Source: Pseudorhodobacter turbinis (lineage in GTDB: Bacteria > Pseudomonadota > Alphaproteobacteria > Rhodobacterales > Rhodobacteraceae). From it: a stretch of 64,000 nt of DNA. Made by a program: the position numbers and the translations under genes. The stretch lies in assembly GCF_005234135.1 (NCBI RefSeq), contig NZ_CP039964.1, forward strand, positions 186,001 to 250,000, written 5' to 3'. Of this stretch, positions 8,691 through 17,412 are shown piece by piece; the first letter of the stretch is position 1; the number at the start of each line of letters is the position of its first letter. The notes beneath the pieces were generated by a model, which was not told the DNA's origin, did no database searches, and saw nothing but the letters and a program-made list of their open reading frames with translations.

Positions 8691-11468
8691 TCAGGCAGTT
8701 TTGGCCAGATCGCGCAGCACATAGGGCAACACGCCGCCATGCTCGACATATTCCTTCTCAATCGCCGTATCGATCCGGCATTTGATCTGGATGGTTTTGG
8801 TTTTGCCGTCCGCATAGGTGATCTGGCAAGGAACGTTGGAAAGCGGCTTAAGATCGCCTTCCAGCCCTTCGATGTTGATCACCTCATCGCCGGTCAGGCC
8901 AAGGGATTTGCGCGTGTCGCCATTGGTGAACTCAAAGGGGATCACGCCCATACCAACGAGGTTGGACCGGTGAATACGCTCAAAGGATTCGGCAACCACG
9001 CCTTTGACGCCAAGCAGCGCCGTCCCTTTGGCCGCCCAGTCACGGCTGGAGCCTGCACCGTATTCCGCACCGCCAAAGATAACCAGCGGTGTGCCTGCCT
9101 CTTGATAGGCCATCGCCGCATCAAAGATAGAGGTTTGCGCCCCGTCCGGCCCTTTGGTGTAGCCACCCTCAACACCGTCCAGCATCTCGTTCTTGATGCG
9201 GATATTGGCGAATGTGCCGCGCATCATCACCTCGTGGTTGCCACGACGCGACCCGTAAGAGTTGAACTCTGCCGGGGAGATTTGACGTTCCACAAGATAT
9301 TTACCGGCAGGCGAGGTGTCCTTGAACGACCCCGCTGGCGAGATGTGGTCAGTGGTGATCATGTCGCCCAAAAGCGCCAGAACACGCGCGCCTTTGATAT
9401 CCGAAATCACGCCCGGATCTTTGGACATGTTCTGGAAATAGGGCGGGTTCTGGATGTAGGTCGAAGTCGGAGGCCAGTCGTAGGTCTCGGAATCCGGCGT
9501 TTGCACGCCCTGCCATTTCTCATCACCCTTGAACACATCGGCGTATTTCTTGAGGAAGGCCGCGCGGGTAACGGTGCTTTCGACCAATTCCGCGATCTCG
9601 GCATTCGAGGGCCAGATGTCCTTGAGGTAGACGGGGTTGCCGTCCTGATCATTGCCAAGGCTGGCTTTAGTGATGTCGACGTTCATGTCACCTATCAGCG
9701 AGTAGGCAACAACCAACGGTGGTGACGCAAGGTAGTTTGCGCGCACATCGGGGCTGATCCGGCCTTCGAAGTTGCGGTTGCCCGACAGAACGGACGTGGC
9801 GATCAGGTCGTAATCGTTAATCGCTTTGGAAATCGCTGGCTCCAACGGGCCGGAGTTGCCGATGCAAGTTGTACAGCCATAGCCGACAAGGTTGAAGCCG
9901 ATGGCATCCAAGTCTTTTTGCAGATCAGCCGCTTCCAGATATTCGGTCACAACTTGCGACCCGGGGGCCAGCGATGTTTTCACCCAAGGCTTGCGGTTCA
10001 GGCCTTTCTCGCGGGCTTTGCGCGCCACCAGCCCTGCTGCGATCATCACATAGGGATTGGAGGTGTTGGTGCAAGAGGTGATGGACGCAATGACGATAGA
10101 GCCGTCATGCAATTGGTAATGGCCATCGTCCGTCTGCACGTAACCACGGTTGTGGTGGCCGGTGTCGCCGGGAATGTCGACTGGCTCGGGCTGACCGCCT
10201 TCACCTTCCCAAAGGTTTTCTTGTTTTTTGGTGACGTCCTTGGTGCCGCGTTGACCGGCCACATATTCGCCAAATGTTGTTGCTGCCACATCCAGTGCCA
10301 CGAAATCCTGTGGCCGTTTTGGACCGGAAATCGCTGGCACGATGGTGCCCATATCCAGCTCCAGCGTGGAGGTGTAGATCGGGGCGTAATCGGCGTCGCG
10401 CCACATGCCGTTTGCTTTAGCATAGGCTTCGACCAGCGCGATCCGGGCCTCGTCGCGGCCTGTGTTGCGCAGGTAACGCAGGGTTTCATTGTCGATCGGG
10501 AAGAAGCCGCAAGTCGCGCCATATTCCGGTGCCATATTGGCGATAGTCGCACGGTCGGCCAATGGCAAACGATCCAGCCCGTCACCGTAAAATTCGACAA
10601 ATTTGCTAACCACACCATGCTGGCGCAGCATTTGCACAACTTTCAGCACGAGGTCGGTGGCGGTGGTGCCCTCAACCATCGTCCCTGTAAGCCTGAAGCC
10701 CACGACCTCGGGGATCAGCATCGATACGGGCTGGCCGAGCATTGCTGCCTCGGCCTCAATACCGCCAGCGCCCCAACCAAGAACGGCAAGGCCGTTGACC
10801 ATGGTGGTGTGGCTGTCGGTGCCGACCAATGTGTCGGGATAGGCGATTTCCACGCCGTTCTGGTCTTTGTCTGTCCAGACGGTTTGCGACAGATATTCAA
10901 GGTTGACCTGATGGCAAATACCAGTGCCGGGCGGCACAACGCGGAAGTTGTTAAATGCGTTCTGCCCCCATTTCAGGAAGGTATAGCGTTCCATATTGCG
11001 TTCGTATTCGCGATCCACGTTCATCTGGAACGCCCGCGGTGTGCCGAACTGATCGATCATGACCGAGTGGTCGATGACCAGATCAACAGGAGCCAAAGGG
11101 TTGATTTGCTGAGCGTTTCCGCCAAGGCCGATGATACCGTCACGCATGGCGGCAAGGTCCACCACGGCCGGAACACCGGTGAAATCCTGCATCAAGACGC
11201 GGGCAGGGCGGTAGGCGATTTCGCGCGGGTTTTTGCCGCCATTGGCACCCCATTCGCCAAAGGCCTTAATGTCATCGACCGAGACGGTCTTGCCGTCTTC
11301 AAAGCGCAACATGTTTTCCAGCACCACTTTCAAGCAGGCAGGCAGGCGAGAGAAATCGCCCAAACCGGCCTCTTGTGCGGCGGGGATGGAGTAATATGCG
11401 ATGGATGAGCCACCGCTGGTAAGGGTACGGCGGGCTTTGGTGCTGTCATGTCCGACGGTTACGGTCAT
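8691..11468 (-). CDS. acnA: Aconitate hydratase A
   Basis: A 925-residue [4Fe-4S] aconitase of the TCA cycle, converting citrate to isocitrate via cis-aconitate. Cluster ligands are visible in SCTNTSNP (Cys near 467) and GCTTCIGNSGPLEPA (two Cys near 530). Substrate motifs include GTDSHTTM and the swivel-domain signature YGAGSSRDWAAKG. The frame is open upstream to 11618, but the ATG at 11468 has AGGAGG eight bases before it and begins MTVTVGHDSTKARRTL, typical of alphaproteobacterial AcnA. The length is within the AcnA/IRP1 range (about 890-930). It stands alone, with a 247-base upstream region shared with the divergent DUF1223 gene. Confidence 0.97.
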   Translation of the reverse strand: MTVTVGHDSTKARRTLTSGGSSIAYYSIPAAQEAGLGDFSRLPACLKVVLENMLRFEDGKTVSVDDIKAFGEWGANGGKNPREIAYRPARVLMQDFTGVPAVVDLAAMRDGIIGLGGNAQQINPLAPVDLVIDHSVMIDQFGTPRAFQMNVDREYERNMERYTFLKWGQNAFNNFRVVPPGTGICHQVNLEYLSQTVWTDKDQNGVEIAYPDTLVGTDSHTTMVNGLAVLGWGAGGIEAEAAMLGQPVSMLIPEVVGFRLTGTMVEGTTATDLVLKVVQMLRQHGVVSKFVEFYGDGLDRLPLADRATIANMAPEYGATCGFFPIDNETLRYLRNTGRDEARIALVEAYAKANGMWRDADYAPIYTSTLELDMGTIVPAISGPKRPQDFVALDVAATTFGEYVAGQRGTKDVTKKQENLWEGEGGQPEPVDIPGDTGHHNRGYVQTDDGHYQLHDGSIVIASITSCTNTSNPYVMIAAGLVARKAREKGLNRKPWVKTSLAPGSQVVTEYLEAADLQKDLDAIGFNLVGYGCTTCIGNSGPLEPAISKAINDYDLIATSVLSGNRNFEGRISPDVRANYLASPPLVVAYSLIGDMNVDITKASLGNDQDGNPVYLKDIWPSNAEIAELVESTVTRAAFLKKYADVFKGDEKWQGVQTPDSETYDWPPTSTYIQNPPYFQNMSKDPGVISDIKGARVLALLGDMITTDHISPAGSFKDTSPAGKYLVERQISPAEFNSYGSRRGNHEVMMRGTFANIRIKNEMLDGVEGGYTKGPDGAQTSIFDAAMAYQEAGTPLVIFGGAEYGAGSSRDWAAKGTALLGVKGVVAESFERIHRSNLVGMGVIPFEFTNGDTRKSLGLTGDEVINIEGLEGDLKPLSNVPCQITYADGKTKTIQIKCRIDTAIEKEYVEHGGVLPYVLRDLAKTA

Positions 11469-11556
11469 GTCTAACCTCCTGGCTGGGGCGTGAATGTCGT
11501 GATCTTCCCTAGAGGTAATGCCGACAAACGGGTCGGAAAACAAGGGAGTCGTGTCG

Positions 11557-11574
11557 TTGTATGCAATTGTATGC
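11557..11574. promoter_or_regulatory. Tandem TTGTATGC direct repeat upstream of acnA
   Basis: TTGTATGC occurs at 11557-11564 and again at 11567-11574, ten bases apart centre to centre (one helical turn), about 90 bases upstream of the acnA start. The spacing suggests a tandem regulator site, but no known regulator is assigned and chance is possible. Confidence 0.3.
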
Positions 11575-11715
11575 CGAAAATCCAGCCCAAATATGACACA
11601 GATCAGGTCTAAGCGCACAACCTACACATTTGTAACGCCGCCTCTCAAAACCTTGATTGGCTCCTCGGGGGTTATGTGACTAGATATGGGGAGTACCTAT
11701 AGTGAGGCTTTGAGG

Positions 11716-12417
11716 ATGAGACACAGGTTCATACCCGCTTGCGCGGCATTTCTGGCATTTGCGGCGCCGGTCTTTGCGCAAAGTGAAGACGCGGTTGTGG
11801 TGGAGCTGTTTACGTCGCAAGGCTGCGTTTCCTGCCCTCCGGCAGATGCTATTTTGGGAAAGATTGATGCGACGGCAGGGGTGATCGCGCTGTCACTACA
11901 TGTGGATTACTGGGATTATCTAGGTTGGAAGGATAAGTTTGCCAGCCCCCAATTCACTGCCCGTCAAAAAGCTTATGCGCGCCATGCCCGTGAAAAGATG
12001 GTCTATACCCCGCAGGTCGTGGTGCAAGGGCAAGCCCGGCTGATCGGCAATCGCGGTCCCGAGGTGGAAGCTGCAGTGAATGCCCAGTTGAAAAAGGCCG
12101 GGCGCAACGGGCTGCAATTGGACCGTCAAGGTGATCGCGTGTTGATTACGGCTGCACCGGTTTTGGGCGCGACCGGACCAATACACGTACAACTGGTCCG
12201 GTTTTCCCCATCGGAGTCTGTCAAGATTGAACGCGGTGAGAATGCAGGCAAAACGATCACGTACCACAATGTGGTTAAATCCTGGCAGATTCTGACCGAT
12301 TGGAACGGCACCAGCCCTTTGTCTATTGAGGCGGCTGCACCGGGGGGCGCACCATTGGTGGTGATTTTACAAGCCACCGGCCCGGCCGAGATATTGAGCG
12401 CAGATGTTCTGCGCTAG
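11716..12417 (+). CDS. DUF1223 thioredoxin-fold exported protein
   Basis: A 233-residue protein of the DUF1223 family. A signal peptide covers about residues 1-22 (MRHRFIPACAAFLAFAAPVFA). The mature part starts with a thioredoxin-like strand and CVSC (Cys37/Cys40) in VELFTSQGCVSCPPAD, so a periplasmic thiol or redox role is plausible. The conserved SLHVDYWDYLGWKDKF stretch is typical of the family. The ATG at 11716 is preferred over 11686 because it directly begins the signal peptide. The gene converges on the acyltransferase, whose stop is 3 bases away. The biochemical function of the family is not established. Confidence 0.82.
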   Translation: MRHRFIPACAAFLAFAAPVFAQSEDAVVVELFTSQGCVSCPPADAILGKIDATAGVIALSLHVDYWDYLGWKDKFASPQFTARQKAYARHAREKMVYTPQVVVQGQARLIGNRGPEVEAAVNAQLKKAGRNGLQLDRQGDRVLITAAPVLGATGPIHVQLVRFSPSESVKIERGENAGKTITYHNVVKSWQILTDWNGTSPLSIEAAAPGGAPLVVILQATGPAEILSADVLR

Positions 12418-12420
12418 GTT

Positions 12421-13287
12421 TTATTTCCAGCGGCGGTGGATCCAGAACCATTGATCCATGTGCTGACGCACCAGCTTTTCCAGTGAATCGTTCAGGGCTT
12501 GTGTCATTTCGGTCGGCGTGCTGTGCGGGATCGGGGGTTCGATAATAATATCGAAATCGAGGCCACGGCGCACGGCATAGGTCGGCACCACCAGCGCATT
12601 ATACTTCAACGCCAGATCGGCCGCCGAAAGGGCTGTCATCGCGGGCTGTCCCATGAAGGAGAGCGGCTGCCCACTGCTGATTTTTTGATCCATCAGCAGG
12701 CCCAACATGCCGCCGCCCCGTAAAAACCGCACCATATCTGCCAATCCAGCACGGCCCCGCGGGAAAACCGGAGTGCCGATGCGCGAAATCGCCTTGACGT
12801 AATGGGCGTTGAAATCGGGGTCCCCCATCGGGCGGTAAAGCGCCCCGACATTATAGCCGCGCGCAATAAGCGCTGCACGGCTTGCGTCATAATTGCCGAA
12901 ATGGCCGGTCACGAGGATTACCGGACGACCAGCTGCATGGGCTTCGTCCAGGGCCGCCAGCCCCTCACCTTGCAGCGGTTCTGCGGTGGCGCGTGCGATA
13001 AATTCTTTGCCAGAGTAAATCTCGATCAAGGTGCGGCCCACATTGCGCGGCACCTCGCGCATCAGCCGCTTTACCTCTGCTTGCGGCAGGTCTGGCATCA
13101 CAAGCGCCAGATTGTCGCGCACACGTTTGTCATATCCAGCGATCGGGCCGATGATATAGGCCATGACCCAACCACACAGCGGCACGCGCCAACGGTAAGG
13201 CAGGGCTAAAAGCAGATTGATCAACCCGCGTATAAACAGGTTGCGCAACCGTTCTGCCCGGCTTTTTTTCACAGTGGTTTTGGTCAT
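12421..13287 (-). CDS. Lauroyl/myristoyl acyltransferase of lipid A synthesis (LpxL/HtrB family)
   Basis: A 288-residue membrane-bound acyltransferase that should add a secondary fatty acid to Kdo-lipid A. The catalytic HX4D motif is HFGNYD (His129-Asp134). RPMGDPDFNAHY, the DQKISSGQPLSFMGQPA segment (substrate pocket) and the end HMDQWFWIHRRWK are family features. A basic N-terminus precedes a hydrophobic stretch GLINLLLALPYRW (21-33) that anchors it in the inner membrane. The length is slightly under the E. coli enzymes (about 306), as is usual in Rhodobacterales. Which acyl chain it uses cannot be read from sequence. It is monocistronic and convergent with the DUF1223 gene. Confidence 0.9.
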   Translation of the reverse strand: MTKTTVKKSRAERLRNLFIRGLINLLLALPYRWRVPLCGWVMAYIIGPIAGYDKRVRDNLALVMPDLPQAEVKRLMREVPRNVGRTLIEIYSGKEFIARATAEPLQGEGLAALDEAHAAGRPVILVTGHFGNYDASRAALIARGYNVGALYRPMGDPDFNAHYVKAISRIGTPVFPRGRAGLADMVRFLRGGGMLGLLMDQKISSGQPLSFMGQPAMTALSAADLALKYNALVVPTYAVRRGLDFDIIIEPPIPHSTPTEMTQALNDSLEKLVRQHMDQWFWIHRRWK

Positions 13288-13442
13288 GGAGCCGTCCAGT
13301 TTATATGCCGATCCAAGCGGGATTTACGCAGCCTTACATAAGGCCCCGTCCCTACGATCACAAGCGCAGCAGATGGCACCACGCCCCGAAAGCGCGGCAA
13401 ATGCCTGTTTGTCGCAAAAGCAGGGGGATGGCTTTGTGCCGG

Positions 13443-14522
13443 CTACTCTTCCTCTTGAATAAAGGCCAGTTCGCCAGCGCTTTCCAACCCACGGATAGCA
13501 GCGATAACTGCGCCCTGTGCGGCTTCTCCATCTTTTTCGGTCACCTTGCCCCGTTCGTCCATCTCTTCACGAAGGGTTTGCGCCATGCGTTGTGACATAT
13601 TGTCCAGGATAAACTCTGCAGTGGGGGCCAGATCTTTTTTGGCGCTGGCATAGGTCAGAGCGGTGACCAGAACGGCCTGATCCAAAACGCGCGCGATTTT
13701 CGGAATGTCGCGGGTGTTGATACGGGCGGGGATATGGAAGAATGTAAAAATTGCCTTGCGCACCATCTTGGCAAATTCTTCATCATCTTGCTCGAGGCCA
13801 GCCAGAACATCGTCACGGACCAACTGTGGGGTGACGTTCAAAATGGCGCCAACGCGTTCGACCGCACCGGTCTCGAAGGCGCGCGGGGGTTGGTTTTCCA
13901 GCTGGGTGGCAAGAGAGAGGCCAATGCGTCGCACGGTTTCAGGGTCTACATTTACCGTCTGTGATACAGCATAGGCCACACGGCGCGCGCGCGCACCTTC
14001 CAGCCGTCCCAAAAGCTCTGCCGCTTTGGGAACAACGAGTTTGGACAGCATGACGGCTGCGACCTCGATGCTCTCTTCCTCGAGAACCGGAAGCAGGCGA
14101 TCAACCTCCATCGCCGAAATCCGGTCCCAAGGGTCCGCGCGCGAGGAGGCCCCCGCAAGGCGGCGCAACCTGTTGGCGGCAGTCGCGGAAATATGGCCAT
14201 CCATGATAGAAAGCGCCCCTTCGATCCCGCCGGGAAAGGCCAGGCCAACCTCTTCCAGTTCGGCCACGAATTCGGCCACAACCGCGTTCAAAGTGCCGCG
14301 GTCGACAAGCCGCATTTTGCCCATCTGTTCGGTCAGGGCGGCCTGAGTGTGTTCGGGCAAGGAGGACAATATGATGGGGGTATCTTGCGCCACCAACAGC
14401 CTAACGATAACCGCCGCCTTTTCACGGCTGGTCAGCGGCCGCCGTGCGGCCCGCCGTTCGCGGTTGGGCGCAAAAGCCTGTGTTGGCGTGATCTGCGCCA
14501 GTTCTGTTGACCCGTTTTCCAT
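13443..14522 (-). CDS. fliG: Flagellar motor switch protein FliG
   Basis: A 359-residue rotor protein of the flagellar switch that links FliF and the MotA stator contact. The N-terminal domain (REKAAVIVRLLVAQ near 32-46), the middle ARM-like domain (VAAVMLSKLVVPKAAELLGRL) and the C-terminal torque domain (MVRKAIFTFFHIPARINTRDIPKIARVLDQ, about 258-287) are all recognisable. A disordered, Gln/Pro/Arg-rich head of about 28 residues precedes them. No other flagellar structural gene is in the window, so this copy stands apart from the flagellar cluster; an orphan fliG beside purB is seen in related Rhodobacterales. Terminal EEE residues follow the last helix. Confidence 0.9.
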   Translation of the reverse strand: MENGSTELAQITPTQAFAPNRERRAARRPLTSREKAAVIVRLLVAQDTPIILSSLPEHTQAALTEQMGKMRLVDRGTLNAVVAEFVAELEEVGLAFPGGIEGALSIMDGHISATAANRLRRLAGASSRADPWDRISAMEVDRLLPVLEEESIEVAAVMLSKLVVPKAAELLGRLEGARARRVAYAVSQTVNVDPETVRRIGLSLATQLENQPPRAFETGAVERVGAILNVTPQLVRDDVLAGLEQDDEEFAKMVRKAIFTFFHIPARINTRDIPKIARVLDQAVLVTALTYASAKKDLAPTAEFILDNMSQRMAQTLREEMDERGKVTEKDGEAAQGAVIAAIRGLESAGELAFIQEEE

Positions 14523-14572
14523 TGTGCCCTCAATATACTAATCCATGAGGTCAGCTTGGCAGATCGAAGTTA

Positions 14573-14608
14573 ACACGGGCTTACACGCATCCAGTGCAAA
14601 GCCCGTGT
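14573..14608. terminator. Inverted repeat between fliG and purB
   Basis: ACACGGGCTT (14573-14582) and AAGCCCGTGT (14599-14608) form a 10-base stem with a 16-base loop. It lies between the purB stop and the fliG start, both on the minus strand, so it probably weakens read-through from purB into fliG. The U tract on the minus strand is poor (GTTAACTT). Confidence 0.45.
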
Positions 14609-14642
14609 CTTTCTTGCGTTTTCCGGCTTAAAGGATCAAGTT

Positions 14643-15944
14643 TTAGCCAAACACCCGGGCAAAGATCGTATCAACATGTTTGGTGTGATACCCAAGGTCG
14701 AATTTCTCTTCGATCTCGGCAGGGCTAAGGGCGGAAGTCACCTCAGTATCAGCCAGAAGTTCCGTTTTGAAATCAGCGCCTTGTTCCCAAACCTTCATGG
14801 CATTGCGCTGCACCAGGCGGTAGCTATCCTCACGCGATACACCTGCTTGCGTCAGGGCCAGCAGCACGCGCTGGCTCATCACAAGGCCGCGGAATTTATT
14901 CATGTTTGCCAGCATGTTATCGGGATAAATCACCAGCTTTTCAATCAGCCCCGCAAGACGGTGCAGCGCAAAGTCCAACGTGATCGTGGCGTCGGGGCCA
15001 ATTGCGCGCTCTACGCTGGAATGGCTGATGTCACGCTCATGCCAAAGCGCGACATTTTCCAGCGCCGGAATGACAGCCATCCGCACCAGCCGCGCCAGCC
15101 CGGTCAGGTTTTCCGACAGTACCGGATTGCGCTTGTGTGGCATCGCAGAGGAGCCTTTTTGACCGGGGGAGAAGAACTCTTCGGCCTCAAGAACTTCGGT
15201 CCGCTGCATGTGCCGAACCTCGATCGCGATGTTCTCGATCGACGACGCAATGACGCCAAGGGTTGCAAAGAACATTGCGTGGCGGTCGCGCGGGATAACC
15301 TGTGTGCTGATCGGCTCTGGCGTCAGGCCCATCATTTTGCAGACATGTTCCTCGACCGCGGGGTCGATATTGGCGAATGTGCCGACAGCGCCTGAAACGG
15401 CCCCCGTGGCGATTTCCGCACGGGCGAGGGCAAGGCGCGCCCGGCCACGGTCCATTTCGGCATAAAAGCGCGCGAAGGTCAGGCCCATGGTTGTCGGCTC
15501 GGCGTGAATGCCGTGGCTGCGCCCGATACGCACCGTGTCTTTATGCTCCAGCGCGCGGGATTTGAGCGCGGCCAGAACCCGATCCATCCCTGCCAAAAGC
15601 AGGTCAGTCGCACGCACCAGTTGCACATTCAGCGTTGTGTCCAGCACGTCAGATGAGGTCATGCCCTGATGCACAAAGCGCGCTTGATCGGAGCCGATGT
15701 GTTCGGCCAGATGGGTCAGGAAGGCGATGACGTCATGTTTGGTGACGGCTTCGATCTCGTCGATACGGGCCACATCAAATGTGACATCGCGGGCCTTCCA
15801 GACGGCCTCGGCATTCTCTTTCGGGATCACGCCAAGTTCTGCTTGGGCGTCGCAGGCGTGGGCTTCGATCTCATACCAGATTTTGAACTTGGTTTCCGGT
15901 GACCAGATGGCGACCATATCGGGGCGGGAATAACGCGGGATCAT
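14643..15944 (-). CDS. purB: Adenylosuccinate lyase
   Basis: A 433-residue fumarase/aspartase superfamily lyase that acts twice in purine synthesis, splitting SAICAR and adenylosuccinate to release fumarate. The superfamily signature GSSAMPHKRNP is present around residue 263, together with the HQGMTSSDVLDT catalytic-His region (near 93) and GRSHGIHAEPTTMGL (near 143). The start MIPRYSRPDMVAIWSPETKF is characteristic. The length fits the short-type enzyme (about 430). It lies 120 bases upstream of fliG on the same strand and catalyses the step after PurA. Confidence 0.96.
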   Translation of the reverse strand: MIPRYSRPDMVAIWSPETKFKIWYEIEAHACDAQAELGVIPKENAEAVWKARDVTFDVARIDEIEAVTKHDVIAFLTHLAEHIGSDQARFVHQGMTSSDVLDTTLNVQLVRATDLLLAGMDRVLAALKSRALEHKDTVRIGRSHGIHAEPTTMGLTFARFYAEMDRGRARLALARAEIATGAVSGAVGTFANIDPAVEEHVCKMMGLTPEPISTQVIPRDRHAMFFATLGVIASSIENIAIEVRHMQRTEVLEAEEFFSPGQKGSSAMPHKRNPVLSENLTGLARLVRMAVIPALENVALWHERDISHSSVERAIGPDATITLDFALHRLAGLIEKLVIYPDNMLANMNKFRGLVMSQRVLLALTQAGVSREDSYRLVQRNAMKVWEQGADFKTELLADTEVTSALSPAEIEEKFDLGYHTKHVDTIFARVFG

Positions 15945-16032
15945 GGGCAGGGCCTTTCTTGGGGCGGCAAGGGATGGGGCTTTGCTTAGGACGGTTGGGC
16001 TGCAAGGGCAAGACCGTCAGGATTTGCGGCCA

Positions 16033-17256
16033 TCAGGATTTGGCGGGGACCTCAAGGGTGATGATGCTTGCCTCGGCCTCTAGCGTGCGGTGAACGGGGC
16101 ATTTGTCGGCAATCGCGATCAGCTTTTCGCGCTGTGTGCTGTCAAGCGTGCCCGATAGGGTGATGTGGCGAGTGAAGGTATCAATTTTTCCAGAATTTTC
16201 ACATTTATCACAATCAGTTGCATGACGTTTCTCATGTGATACATCAACTGATACCCCCATCAGGTCCCAGCCTTTGCGGCGGGCATACATGCGGATGGTC
16301 ATGGCTGTGCAAGCCCCAAGACCGGCGGCAAGATATTGATAGGGCGATGGGCCAAGGTCGGTGCCACCGAAGGCCTCGGGCTCATCGGCTTTGAGGTGGT
16401 GGCGGCCCAGATGAACATCTTGCAAAAACCCGTTCGGGTCGGCCTCTATTATGCGTGTGATGCCTTCCGGGGCTTCGGTGTCGTCGGTTTGCGGCTTCAT
16501 ATCCAGATAGCGTTCGGTCCATGTGGCGATGGTATTGGCGGCATAATCGGCATCAGCCGCGCGGGTCAGCAGGTGGTCGGCCCCGTCCAGCGTCACAAAG
16601 CTTTTGGGATGCTGTGCTGCGATGAACAGCGAGGATGCATTTTCAATGCCGACTACGGCATCACGGGGGGCGTGCAAGATAAGCAGGGCGCGGCGCAGGT
16701 TGTGCAGATGCTCGGAAAGGGTGGCGCTGCGCAGATCGCGCAAGAAGCTGCGCGAGATGGTGAAATCACGCCCGCCGAGGGTTACGGGGGCCTCGCCATT
16801 GGTCTCGATGTCATCCTCGGCATGGGCAAAGTGATGGGTCACATGGGACGGGTCAGCGGGCGCGCCGATCACTGCCACCGCCTTGGAAGAGGGGATCTGT
16901 GAAGCGGCCGCAATCACCGCCGCGCCGCCCAAGCTGTGTCCGATCAGCAAGCCGGGGGGCAGCCCCGCATCCGAAAGCGCCTGCGCTGCGGCGACCAGAT
17001 CCTCGACATTGCCAGAGAAGCCGGAATTTGCGAACTCCCCGTCTGAATGGCCCAATCCGGTAAAATCAAAGCGTAGTACGGCGATGCCCATGGCGGACAA
17101 GCGGCGACTGATGCGGCGGGCGGCGAAGATGTCCTTGCCGCAGGTAAAGCAATGCGCGAACAATGCGGTGGCGCGAACAGGGCCGGTAGGGCGTTCCAAC
17201 CGGCCTACAAGGTTTTGTCCGTCTTTACCGGTGAATTCGAATGGCGTGCTGGTCAT
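16033..17256 (-). CDS. Alpha/beta hydrolase-OsmC fusion protein
   Basis: A 407-residue two-domain protein. Residues 1-255 are an alpha/beta hydrolase with the nucleophile elbow GHSLGG (Ser108) and the FAHCFTCGKD oxyanion region. Residues about 265-405 are an OsmC-type peroxiredoxin-like domain with the redox cysteines in LGACTAMTIRMYARRKGW and KCPVHRTL. An extra CDKCEN motif lies between them. OsmC proteins reduce organic hydroperoxides; the partner hydrolase may release fatty acids or peroxides, but the joint substrate is unknown. This fusion is a recognised architecture in Proteobacteria. It is monocistronic; the start ATG has a GGAGGTC upstream. Confidence 0.88.
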   Translation of the reverse strand: MTSTPFEFTGKDGQNLVGRLERPTGPVRATALFAHCFTCGKDIFAARRISRRLSAMGIAVLRFDFTGLGHSDGEFANSGFSGNVEDLVAAAQALSDAGLPPGLLIGHSLGGAAVIAAASQIPSSKAVAVIGAPADPSHVTHHFAHAEDDIETNGEAPVTLGGRDFTISRSFLRDLRSATLSEHLHNLRRALLILHAPRDAVVGIENASSLFIAAQHPKSFVTLDGADHLLTRAADADYAANTIATWTERYLDMKPQTDDTEAPEGITRIIEADPNGFLQDVHLGRHHLKADEPEAFGGTDLGPSPYQYLAAGLGACTAMTIRMYARRKGWDLMGVSVDVSHEKRHATDCDKCENSGKIDTFTRHITLSGTLDSTQREKLIAIADKCPVHRTLEAEASIITLEVPAKS

Positions 17257-17360
17257 GGCGACCTCCCGTTATTTTTCGGTAAGTATCTGCGGTTTTCCGG
17301 TAAAGATGAAGCCTTTTGCCACTTGCCTCGCGTGGAATTGCGCGATGAGGTGCCTTGTAC

Positions 17361-17386
17361 AAAAAAGGCCACCCCGAGGGGCGGCC
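17361..17386 (-). terminator. Intrinsic terminator of glnA
   Basis: On the minus strand AGGCCGCCCC-TCGG-GGTGGCCT forms a stem (one G:T pair) followed by TTTTTT. It lies just beyond the glnA stop. Confidence 0.85.
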
Positions 17387-17412
17387 TGATCATTTGTCGA
17401 GATGTCTGCGGC

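Noticed and set aside
9918..11408. A 496-codon plus-strand frame opposite acnA
   Set aside because: It is an antisense shadow of aconitase codon usage, without domain signatures or a ribosome site.
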